Source: Devosia sp.
GTDB taxonomy: Bacteria; Pseudomonadota; Alphaproteobacteria; Rhizobiales; Devosiaceae
Direction of reading: 5' to 3'
Length of the DNA stretch: 41,684 nucleotides
Assembly (NCBI GenBank): GCA_015657675.1
Contig: JACDQI010000185.1
Span: forward strand, 1-41,684
The notes below the pieces were generated by a model. That model saw nothing but the letters and a program-made list of their open reading frames with translations, searched no databases and had not been told where the DNA came from. Numbering within the stretch: position 1 is the stretch's first letter; every line of letters begins with the position of its first letter. The position numbers and the translations under genes were made by a program. This document shows positions 33,669 through 40,657 of this stretch, in pieces.

Positions 33669-35042
33669 GGCGCTGCTCCTTATCGGCGTCGGTTCTGCGC
33701 AATTGCGCAATGCGAAAATCGTTGGGTTCGCCGTTGGGCTGGAATTCGGAATGGGCGTAGCGCTTGATCACTGCGCCATAGCCGGGCGAGTGCGCCGCCT
33801 CGCCGATCGCCACCGCGAAGTCTAGCGCGGCATGATGTTGCTTGAGCCAACGCCCGAGCCGCTCTTCGGTGTTGGCCGATATGATCTCGATTCCGGCGGC
33901 ACCCCATTGATCGACAAGCCTCGTCGCCGCAGTGCGATCGTCGATCCACAGTTTGACCACGAATGCACCGGCGAGCCGCTCGAGCATCGCATAGTCGGGG
34001 CGGGCAGCTGACAAGACTAGTACCGCGCCCCGTTTGGCGGCCCGGTCGCGCGGCGCAAAACTCTCGTCTCCCGCGATGCCGTGGCCGGCAAGTTCGGTCC
34101 GCCATTTGGCGAGAAACCTGCTGCGATTGGCCCGCAGCAACTGTCGCGAAGCGATTGAGCCGTAGGAGCCGCCGCCAACATGCACCACCTCGGAGGCCGG
34201 TTGCAGGACGACGCGACCGCCCTGCGCCCGGAGCGTGAACGCCAGGTCGGTGTCTTCGTAATAGGCCGGTGAAAACGCTTCGTCGTAGCCGCCTGCGGCG
34301 GAGAAATCGGTAGTACGCAACATCAGCGACGCGGCCGAGCAATAGTCCACGTCGTGCATGTACCGCGTCGTCGCATCGGACCGGTCACTGCCTGCGCCGA
34401 CATTGGCAGCTCGACCGTCACGCCAGACGATACCTCCTGCCTCCTGCACCGTCCCGTCCGTGTTCAGCAGTCGCGACCCGGCCGCGACGCAGCCCGGCAC
34501 CCGGCGCAGGGCGTCGAGCAGGGCATTCGCCGCACCGGCGGTAACGAGCGTGTCATCGTTGAGCAGCCAGAGGAATTCGCCACGCGCCGACCTGCTGGCC
34601 CGGTTGACCGTCCTAAGGTAGCCAAGGTTCGTGTCATTGGGGAGGAATCGCAGCCCCACCACGCTGGCGAGTTGAGCCATTGCCGGCACACCGGAGGCAT
34701 CGTCTGCCACAATGACTTCGAATTCCGTGTCCGGAGGGTGGTCGGCAATCGAGCGCAAACACCCGGCAACATGGGCGAAATTGCCGTAGCTTGTGATGAG
34801 AATGCTGAGTTGCGGCGCGTCAGACGTCCCCAACCTCAGCGCGCTCAGCTGGGCGGCCGGGTCGCCGGCAACTGGGCGCCGGCGACAGGGCTGGGCGGCG
34901 ACACCCTTCTCCGTCGCTGCCACTGCCGGTGGCGCTCCGAGCCTTCAAGCATCGGGCCGGCGAGCCCGAACAGCAAGTCGACCAGCCATCGCTTTGCCCG
35001 GCGCACTGCCTCCGACCGCGGCCAAGACGTCCCACCAAGCAT
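33619..35042 (-). CDS. Glycosyltransferase family 2, probably frameshifted near its N-terminus
   Basis: The main frame (33619-34923) encodes a GT2 domain: LSILITSYGNFAHVAGCLRS, FEVIVADDASG, FLWLLNDDTLV, GGYDEAFSPAYYEDTDLAF, then a ~160-residue C-terminal domain. Upstream, ATG 35042 with GGGAG nearby opens a different frame (MLGGTSWPRSEAVRRAKRWL, then VDLLFGLAGPM) that reads like a natural N-terminus. One extra base near 34924 would join them (RHRQ-VAATEKG). Either the protein starts at GTG 34923 or the full gene is 33619-35042 with a one-base deletion. GT activity of the main domain is well supported; the N-terminus is not. Confidence 0.78.
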
Positions 35043-35118
35043 TCTGTCTCCCGAGCGATAAGCGCAGTCGGCGATCAATGACATTGAACAGCCGCATATC
35101 GCTTTGGCCTGTATACCA

Positions 35119-35814
35119 TCATCGCCAGGAGTGTGTGGCGGTGCAATCATGGCGTGAATCCACGCAGCCGGCAAACTGCATGATCGCGCCGTTGAACTGC
35201 TCAATGAGATCGACAGGCTCAAGTAGCGCCCTGTCCACCTCAACGGCTGTGGCGCTTCGCGGAGAAACGTCCCGAACCATTCGCGCAGCAGCGGCGGCGA
35301 TACCCCGTTCCTTGGCACGCTGGACGCGATCAGCGAGGCCATCCGTCACCGAGACATCGACCACATCCTTGAACGCCTGAACGCCCACATGGCGGCCGAT
35401 CAGTTCGAGCCGCTTGATCCGATCCGATTGCTTGACCTTGCGGACGATACCGACCTTGACGCCATCGACTGAGATTTCTTCGGTCTCAATGCCGACCATC
35501 AGGCCGGTGCGCCAGATCAGAGGCCATTCGGCCACGGGCAGGAGGGCGCTGCTTTCGTCGTACAGATCGGCCATGTCCGCTTCAACCTCATCCCGAAGCC
35601 GCGACAGCACCCAGGCCGCGTCGATCCCGATGCGCGTTGCGCGATCAGTCTTGGCAAGGTCCACCGCTTCTTGCACGTCAGCATTCGTCAGCAATCGAGC
35701 AGCCTCCGTGCGCGCGCCAGACGGAGCATAGCCAGCCCTGATAGCAGCCTGAGTTCCATTCAGGTCGATCAGGTATTCTTCGACAAATCGATGCTGTTTC
35801 GGTGTGAGCGCCAT
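35119..35814 (-). CDS. Terminase small subunit
   Basis: A 231-residue TerS-type protein from ATG 35814. The N-terminus MALTPKQHRFVEEYLIDLNG, then TQAAIRAGY and ARLLTNADVQEAV, is the hallmark of phage terminase small subunits that bind the packaging site. A helical oligomerisation region follows. The last ~47 residues are read from the 103-bp repeat and beyond, so the natural C-terminus was probably altered by the rearrangement. No large terminase subunit is present, as in phage satellites that redirect helper packaging with their own TerS. The open frame upstream to 35997 lacks a ribosome site. Confidence 0.85.
   Translation of the reverse strand: MALTPKQHRFVEEYLIDLNGTQAAIRAGYAPSGARTEAARLLTNADVQEAVDLAKTDRATRIGIDAAWVLSRLRDEVEADMADLYDESSALLPVAEWPLIWRTGLMVGIETEEISVDGVKVGIVRKVKQSDRIKRLELIGRHVGVQAFKDVVDVSVTDGLADRVQRAKERGIAAAAARMVRDVSPRSATAVEVDRALLEPVDLIEQFNGAIMQFAGCVDSRHDCTATHSWR
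35157..35259 (+). repeat. 103-bp perfect direct repeat, right copy
   Basis: Identical to 23706-23808. On its left is the end of the glycosyltransferase block; on its right the terminase small subunit gene runs leftward into it. In this copy the plus-strand small ORF is cut off by a TGA at 35154-35156. Confidence 0.97.
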
Positions 35815-36103
35815 CGCAAGTGATCCGGTTGCCAGTTGTGAGCTGGAACGTAGGGGCTGATGGTTTGTTTTCAGACACGATGGCCGAACGATGTACCCGT
35901 GTCGCAGCGCCGTCACTATTTTATTCAACGGGATCAGAGACTTATCATCAGGTGACGCAGTGTAGGCTAAACTTCCCATATGTGTGTATGTGTGCACATA
36001 TACGGAACTTTTGGGGTAAAGTGCTACACCTGATGATAACCCACTGAAATTGTTGACTAAAATAGTGAAAACTGTGCGTCATTGGTGCTACACTATGCGT
36101 CAT
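35815..36103. promoter_or_regulatory. Repeat-rich AT-leaning gap: inverted repeat and iteron-like motifs
   Basis: TTATCATCAGGTG (35942-35954) and CACCTGATGATAA (36027-36039) are a perfect 13-base inverted repeat 72 bases apart. GTGCTACAC occurs at 36021-36029 and 36085-36093, TGCGTCATT at about 36075 and 36096, and the same TACACT/GCGTCA words appear in reverse near 35955. An alternating ATATGTGTGTATGTGTGCAC tract lies between. The region could be the satellite's replication origin or a controlled promoter for the terminase gene. No gene is seen from 35815 to 36049. Confidence 0.45.
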
Positions 36104-36541
36104 TTGCGGATCACGAGCGCCGACATCGTGGCATTCGCCACCGAGCTATCGGACGGGCGACAGCCGCAGACGGTCGGGAACTACATCAGCCACCTAGCGG
36201 CCATCTTCGCCATTGCCGGCCCCGCATGGGGCATCCGGCTTGATCCAGCGGCTATGGCAAGCGCTCAGAAGGTCATGCGCAGGCTTGGCACCACGTCGAA
36301 GAGTGCCAGCAGGGACCGGAGACCCACCCTAGACGAGCTGGAGCGGATCATGGGGCACTACGCCCAGCGCCAGACCCAGCGGCCGGCTATGGCCCCTATG
36401 ACGCGCCTCATCGCGTTCGCGATCTACTCCACCAGGCGCCAGGCGGAGATCACCCGGCTTCAGTGGTCGGACCTGGACGAGGCAGAGCTAAGCGCCATCC
36501 ACCCGGCCGCAAGATATCCCCTTCGCCACCGTACCGCTTGA
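36050..36541 (+). pseudogene. Internal fragment of a second tyrosine recombinase
   Basis: A region beginning RITSADIVAFATELSDG, then RQPQTVGNYISHLAAIFAIA, and RRPTLDELERIM to FAIYSTRRQAEITRLQWSDLD matches the core-binding domain and first catalytic Arg region of a phage-type integrase. Both the N-terminal part and the remaining catalytic motifs (HxxR, Tyr) are missing. After about 36480 the frame runs antisense to the helicase end, so the fragment was joined to the helicase gene by a rearrangement. It has no expected function. Confidence 0.75.
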
Positions 36542-37960
36542 TCGCCGGAACATTACAACGCCCGGCATCGACTTGAGCCGCTGAGAGAAGTTGTTGACCA
36601 AGGGCAAGTTGCGTTCGGCATGCCCTTGATCCACCGCCCACGCCTTGAAGTCGCGATACAGCTCACGAATAGCCGGCCACCCAGTGTCGGGTTCTTCATC
36701 GCAGGGCCAAGTTCGCGCCTCGAACCACTCATGCACCGGATCGAGGATAAGCCAAGAACGCAGGGAAACTTCAGAAGACGAGGGGATGGTGTAACTCTGC
36801 CTGCGCATCAGACGGATCGCGCCGGCAATCGCGAAGCTGAGCAAGAGGTCAAGCTCATCTCGGCAAATTCGATCGGCAATATCAACGATCACCTCTGACA
36901 GCGGAATGGGCCGGTTGAATGTCAGCACCACAAGGCGACGCTGAAGCCCTCGATCCAATCCGCCGTGGAAAGTTGGCAGGCTATTCGTCGTGAAGACGTG
37001 AAGTGCGCGAGGCACGAACGTTACGGCTGAGCGGTAGAGATCGCGGGCTTCCATCGGGTTTCCGGTGACCGCCGCCTTGAATGCCTCGCCAGCCACGGCG
37101 CCCGAGATTTCATCGGCCACGTTCGCAGCCTTGCCGGCCAGGTTCACGATGCGGGCGGGATCGGCGAAGTCGGCGGGCTTGATCGAGGACACAGAGCCGG
37201 CAGGCAGCAGACAAGACAGCAGGCTGGCGATTGTTGACTTGCCGTTGTTCGCCGACTCGCCAAGGAAAATGAACGCCTTGGGCGAGGGCATGCGGGTCGC
37301 CATACCGAAGGCAGCGGCGCCAAGGATTTCGGCAATCAGCCACATCTTGTCCGCCGCATCGGGATCGTCTCGGAAAGCCCCTTCGAGCAGAGTGTGGAGC
37401 ATCGAATTGGGAGGCGGGATCGCATCAGTGTTGATCGTGAAATCGGCCGGAATGGTAAAGCGAAACCGGTCGTCAGGATCATGGGGACGGGTATTGACGA
37501 CGCCGGCAGGATCGATGGTGATAACGGCGTTGCCAGCGTTGAGCGCAACGGTAGGATGATCGAAGAACCCTGGTGCGCGCAGGATGGTGGCGGTTTCGTG
37601 AATGATGCCGTCGATCTTGAGTGATGAAATGGCGAGTAACCCCTTTCGCTCGATCATTTCCGCACTGGAAAACCCATGGCACGCCATCCGCATGTCGCGA
37701 TCCTCCACCCGCCGCCAGTCGGTCGGTCCCCACGCCCAGAAGCCGCCACTGTCGTAAACAACCTGCCCCTCGCATGCGTGTTCCAGGCGGATCGCCAATA
37801 TCTTTGCCAGCTCCACATCATCGCCGCGTTGGACAGTAGCGCATCGCCCAATTGTACTCACGCCGTCGGCGCCGACGCGCCGGCCCCCTTGGGCGTTCAA
37901 AGCCGTTTCCGAAATGGCGGGCATTGGATTGCCAAGATTGGGGGGCGGGGTGCGGTTCAT
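36488..37960 (-). CDS. Phage/plasmid primase-helicase (D5/P4 family, SF3 helicase)
   Basis: A 490-residue protein with a D5_N-like domain (residues about 60-200) and an SF3 helicase core. Walker A is GESANNGKST near residue 235, followed by NVADEI as Walker B, HVFTTNSLPTFHG as the sensor motif and GLQRRLVVLTFNR as the Arg-finger region. A P4-type C-terminal winged helix ends the protein. No archaeo-eukaryotic primase domain with its DxD motif is visible, so it may be helicase only. It would start replication of the excised satellite. It overlaps the upstream AlpA-like gene by four bases, so the two are co-translated. Confidence 0.9.
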   Translation of the reverse strand: MNRTPPPNLGNPMPAISETALNAQGGRRVGADGVSTIGRCATVQRGDDVELAKILAIRLEHACEGQVVYDSGGFWAWGPTDWRRVEDRDMRMACHGFSSAEMIERKGLLAISSLKIDGIIHETATILRAPGFFDHPTVALNAGNAVITIDPAGVVNTRPHDPDDRFRFTIPADFTINTDAIPPPNSMLHTLLEGAFRDDPDAADKMWLIAEILGAAAFGMATRMPSPKAFIFLGESANNGKSTIASLLSCLLPAGSVSSIKPADFADPARIVNLAGKAANVADEISGAVAGEAFKAAVTGNPMEARDLYRSAVTFVPRALHVFTTNSLPTFHGGLDRGLQRRLVVLTFNRPIPLSEVIVDIADRICRDELDLLLSFAIAGAIRLMRRQSYTIPSSSEVSLRSWLILDPVHEWFEARTWPCDEEPDTGWPAIRELYRDFKAWAVDQGHAERNLPLVNNFSQRLKSMPGVVMFRRSSGTVAKGISCGRVDGA

Positions 37961-38160
37961 CGGATCACCGGGAGGTTGCGAAGAAACGCCTGGACATCCT
38001 CATGAAGAACAAGTGTGCGGCGGCCAACCTTGCGCGCCGGCAGAGCCCCTGAGTTGATCTGGCAGTAAAGGTGCGTACGACCGACGCCGAGAATTTTGAG
38101 CAGGTCGGGGATGGTGTATGCGAGGGCAAAGGCCTCTTTCGCAGTATCTAAATCAGCCAT
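37957..38160 (-). CDS. AlpA/excisionase-like helix-turn-helix protein
   Basis: A 67-residue protein with a MerR/AlpA-type DNA-binding fold: YTIPDLLKILGVGRTHLYCQ, then GALPARKVGRRTLVLHEDVQAFL. In P4-like satellites and PICIs such proteins act as excisionase or activator and lie next to the primase-helicase gene, as here (ATGA overlap). An 8-base inverted repeat, CGGTTTCT (38174-38181) and AGAAACCG (38225-38232), lies just upstream and might be its site. Confidence 0.85.
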   Translation of the reverse strand: MADLDTAKEAFALAYTIPDLLKILGVGRTHLYCQINSGALPARKVGRRTLVLHEDVQAFLRNLPVIR

Positions 38161-38488
38161 TGTGGGTGGTCTCCGGTTTCTGAGACACCTGACCTACGCT
38201 GGCAAAAGTTTGGCCGACGAACAGAGAAACCGAATGGTGGCGACTCAGACCGAACCGGAGCGACGACTCCAACTCGCCTAGGCTGTTCAAACGGATTGGG
38301 TGGCGAGAGTGTCAGGGGGCCGAAAACCCATCAACCGCTTTCAGTCTGCTCACACGCCGCAGATTGGACGCGGGGATTGTTCGCGACAGTTCATAGCTGT
38401 TCGAGATCGACTTGTTAGGGCGAAAGTTAGGGCGCCAACAAGTGCCAGATAAAAATACTGTTCGAAAGCAAATACATAGGAGGAGAGA
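38161..38488. other. Right-end non-coding region of the element with arm-type sites
   Basis: No convincing gene is seen. It contains the inverted repeat upstream of the AlpA-like gene and, at 38416-38423 and 38428-38435, the tandem TTAGGGCG pair that mirrors the left end. A purine-rich AGGAGGAGAG stretch precedes the right att core. Confidence 0.55.
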
Positions 38489-38503
38489 ATGGCGGAGAGG
38501 GAG
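38489..38503. other. Candidate attR (tRNA-Ser 3'-end-like core)
   Basis: Same 15 bases as the left core. The match to a tRNA-Ser 3' end goes on to 38509 (TGGCGGAGAGGGAGGGATTC read on plus), then stops. The rest of the tRNA is absent, so the original target gene was lost, moved, or never complete here. Confidence 0.55.
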
Positions 38504-38623
38504 GGATTCCATCGCCACCCGCCAAAAGTCCAGTATTGCCGGGCTTTTTCACGCCTCGGATCAAGTTTCACTGTACCAGTTCTCTGGACCGAAGAACATT
38601 GAAATGTTTGGCATCGTCGGCCG

Positions 38624-38994
38624 ATGGCGCGCGACGTGGCGGCCATGGAGATCCTCAGGCCTAACCCGAACGGCACGATCGAGTGGATCCGGCAGATGGT
38701 GCTCAAGGACGGCGCCGATCGCCTGTTGAAAATCCGACCGGCAAGGCAACAGAGAAGGCGCACGAGCGGGCCGAGCGGATCTCGGAAGTATGGGGCACCA
38801 TTTTGGCGTGCCGGTCAACGCCTTGGGCGCCCGGGCCTCACGCTGCTGCGCCCGCGCGAGATCGCCGAGATCGACCCCCCAGCTCGCCAGCCGCTACCTG
38901 GGCATGGTGCATCCCCGTTACATAGGACCGGCTTCTTGAGCTGGCCAAAGCCGCGCGCGATCTCGCACTGCAGCGTGCCCGGCCTGGTGGTTGA
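38624..38994 (+). pseudogene. Heavily frameshifted gene remnant
   Basis: Pieces in shifting frames look like one old protein: MEILRPNPNGTIEWIRQMVL, then NPTGKATEKAHERAERISEV, HHFGVPVNALGARA, LLRPREIAEID, QLASRYLGMVHPRY and DRLLELAKAARDLALQRARP before a TGA at 38992. At least four indels are needed. I do not recognise the family. It lies just outside the right att core. Confidence 0.4.
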
Positions 38995-38996
38995 AC

Positions 38997-39140
38997 CGTC
39001 ACCTCCCAGGCGCCGGCAGCGTTCTTGGCCATGCGCGTTACCTCGCCCCGGAGGATGACGTTGTCGCCAACCTCGAGAGCGTCAGCGGGAATGCTGATGG
39101 TTGGTTTTCGTGCGATGACTGAACTCTGCCTCGGGGTAAA
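38997..39140 (-). pseudogene. Small conserved-looking remnant
   Basis: The minus strand encodes MFTPRQSSVIARKPTISIPA followed by DALEVGDNVILRGEVTRMAK and AWEVTV, which reads like a small beta-rich domain (KOW or S1-like in feel, not assigned). The frame then runs on into the antisense of the plus-strand remnant, so its natural end is lost. Possibly a functional small gene with a changed C-terminus. Confidence 0.35.
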
Positions 39141-39254
39141 CATTCCCCAGAGGTGCAAGCGGGACCGGCCAAATCACCACTGGAAGCGGGTATAATCGCG
39201 CTTGATTGTTGACCTATCCCCGCGAATCGCAGCCCAGATAATCTTAGTCGGCAG

Positions 39255-39276
39255 CCATTGAAGATTTTTTCAATGG
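39255..39276. promoter_or_regulatory. Palindrome overlapping a ribosome-binding site
   Basis: CCATTGAA (39255-39262) and TTCAATGG (39269-39276) are perfect 8-base arms around GATTTT. The right arm runs into the GGAAAGGA ribosome site (39275-39282) of the next small ORF. It could be an operator or an RNA hairpin that affects translation. Confidence 0.5.
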
Positions 39277-39290
39277 AAAGGACCGACCAG

Positions 39291-39419
39291 ATGACCAGCT
39301 CTAGCAAGAAAACGCACCGTTCATTCCTCACAAAGTGGAATAGGTTGCTGAAGCGTCTGGAACCCAGCTTTAGTGTCGCCACGCGAATAGCCGCCGTTGT
39401 CGTGCTTTGGCTTAGATGA
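39291..39419 (+). CDS. Small basic/hydrophobic ORF coupled to the next gene
   Basis: A 42-residue ORF with a strong ribosome site (GGAAAGGA, spacing eight) and an ATGA overlap with the following membrane-protein gene. The product (MTSSSKKTHRSFLTKWNRLL then KRLEPSF and a hydrophobic RIAAVVVLWLR end) is basic and then hydrophobic, so it may sit at the membrane or serve as a leader for coupled translation. No homology is known to me. Confidence 0.5.
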   Translation: MTSSSKKTHRSFLTKWNRLLKRLEPSFSVATRIAAVVVLWLR

Positions 39420-40339
39420 TGCCAATTTCGTCAGCGATGCGCAGATCTGTCCCCTCCTGGCTACTTTTCACGATCGTCACCTGCGGTGCCTCACTAGTTC
39501 TTGCTGGTGGAGTCTGTTGGGCAGAGTTCAATCGCTATCGGAGCGATCAACTGGACGGCCTGTCTGCAGTCGCCGAACAAGCCTTTGCGTCCCGCCAAGA
39601 TACATTCTCTAGGTGTATTGCTGCTGCAGCGGACATACCTGCCACACAAAGGTGCGAGGCGGAGGCATCAGCGACTGCGGCGCAAGACTTCACCTCGCAG
39701 TCCGATCTTAGGTCTCAGCTCGATATGTCGGCCTGGTCCTATGCGCTTTTGCTGCTAACCATCGTCAGCACCACGGTCAGCGTCTTCGGATTAGCAGCAC
39801 TTCTCGTTTCACTCCGGCAGACCTGGACCGCAATCAGAAACAGTCGCGAGATTGGTGAGGCGCAGATCAGGGCGTACCTACATTGCTCGTCAGCGAGATA
39901 TGAACTCGGAGAGTCCTGGATCCAGGTCACTGTAGAGCTAGCGAACACCGGTCAATCGCCTGCGTCCGATATTCAAGTGTCTGGAAAGGCCACGATTTCA
40001 GCGGTCGGTGGCAGCCCGGATCACACGCGGGTGTTATTCTGGCGACAGTCGGACAAGTCGGAAGCGTATGGGGAGCCTGTTGTCACTGGCGCGACGAAAT
40101 CAATTTCTCTTACGTTCTTCGCCTCAGACTTCCGCCACGCCGACAACGCTGATCCGTTGGAGTTGGACTGGGATACCTTTAACCGGGTGTGGTGTGAGCT
40201 ACTTGTGGGCTGGCAGGACGTATTCGGAAACGTGCAGCAATTCCCCCTCTCGCTGGAGGCCGATTGGCTCAGTTTCGTTGGCCCGCGCACACGAAAGAAA
40301 CGCACCAAAGGTGACCTGGCCATTCGTGTTGGTGACTAG
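39416..40339 (+). CDS. Two-TM hypothetical membrane protein
   Basis: A 307-residue protein with a TM helix at about residues 15-35 (WLLFTIVTCGASLVLAGGVC), a ~70-residue outer loop with two Cys, a second TM at about 105-130 (YALLLLTIVSTTVSVFGLAA), and a cytoplasmic C-terminal domain that looks beta-rich (WIQVTVELANTGQSPASDIQ). This layout is common among hypothetical proteins on mobile elements; the role is unknown. The start ATG 39416 is coupled to the small upstream ORF; ATG 39419 and ATG 39437 are also possible. GC is lower than in the chromosomal part. Confidence 0.72.
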   Translation: MMPISSAMRRSVPSWLLFTIVTCGASLVLAGGVCWAEFNRYRSDQLDGLSAVAEQAFASRQDTFSRCIAAAADIPATQRCEAEASATAAQDFTSQSDLRSQLDMSAWSYALLLLTIVSTTVSVFGLAALLVSLRQTWTAIRNSREIGEAQIRAYLHCSSARYELGESWIQVTVELANTGQSPASDIQVSGKATISAVGGSPDHTRVLFWRQSDKSEAYGEPVVTGATKSISLTFFASDFRHADNADPLELDWDTFNRVWCELLVGWQDVFGNVQQFPLSLEADWLSFVGPRTRKKRTKGDLAIRVGD

Positions 40340-40657
40340 AATTGGATCGTCGCTGTTAGTTGACGTGACCGACTGGGGACCATCCTGCTCACCATGAGCA
40401 CAGCATTCCCCGCCAATGACACCGCACGTTTCTCGATCGCGACCGCTACGGCCGGGGCAGTCAGCTTTCTGTATCCCCTTCGCCTTTCTCGCCTACGAGG
40501 ACATAGGAGCTGCACGCCATGCTGTGTGCTATCCGCGACGCGGCATTGCTTGATAGTGCAAACAAAGACGTAGACAGCGTTCAGTAGGACGCCCTACGCC
40601 AAGCCCGCGCAGTCCGAAGGTTCCTCATTATCGTGTCAGTGCGTGATAATATAAGGG
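40340..40657. other. Intergenic stretch, possibly a decayed small gene
   Basis: No intact gene. ATG 40394 opens MSTAFPANDTARFSIATATA and a change of frame near 40470 continues FAFLAYEDIGAARHAVCYPR, so a small broken gene is possible. At 40629-40650 TTATC and GATAA flank a short spacer and lie just beyond the 3' end of the KfrA-like gene. Confidence 0.3.

Larger units (their letters stand above)
23809..35156. mobile_element. Glycosyltransferase cargo block between direct repeats
   Basis: An 11348-base block flanked by the 103-bp repeats. It holds a broken prtN-like gene, an Ala-rich ORF and nine glycosyltransferase-type genes in three transcription units. No transposase, integrase, flippase, polymerase or sugar-nucleotide gene is seen inside. 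Its insertion between the small early operon and the terminase gene, with duplication of one flank, fits integration of a circle by recombination over 103 bp, or a duplication-type rearrangement. The mechanism is inference. Confidence 0.7.
21459..38503. mobile_element. Integrated P4/PICI-like phage satellite with nested glycosyltransferase cargo
   Basis: The proposed element is bounded by a 15-base direct repeat ATGGCGGAGAGGGAG (21459-21473 and 38489-38503). The right copy extends as TGGCGGAGAGGGAGGGATTC, matching the reverse complement of a tRNA-Ser 3' end as generally known. A P4-type integrase lies just inside the left end and an AlpA-like gene near the right end. Both ends carry a tandem TTAGGGCG pair with the same 12-base period. 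Core genes between are a Xre regulator, a terminase small subunit and a D5-type helicase. No capsid, portal or tail genes are seen, which argues for a satellite or remnant rather than a full prophage. Without the cargo block it would be about 5.6 kb. Confidence 0.72.

Noticed and set aside
38350-38763. Minus-strand 137-residue ORF spanning the right att core
   Set aside because: Low-quality sequence (many Arg, Ser, Cys), crosses the element boundary and has no ribosome site.
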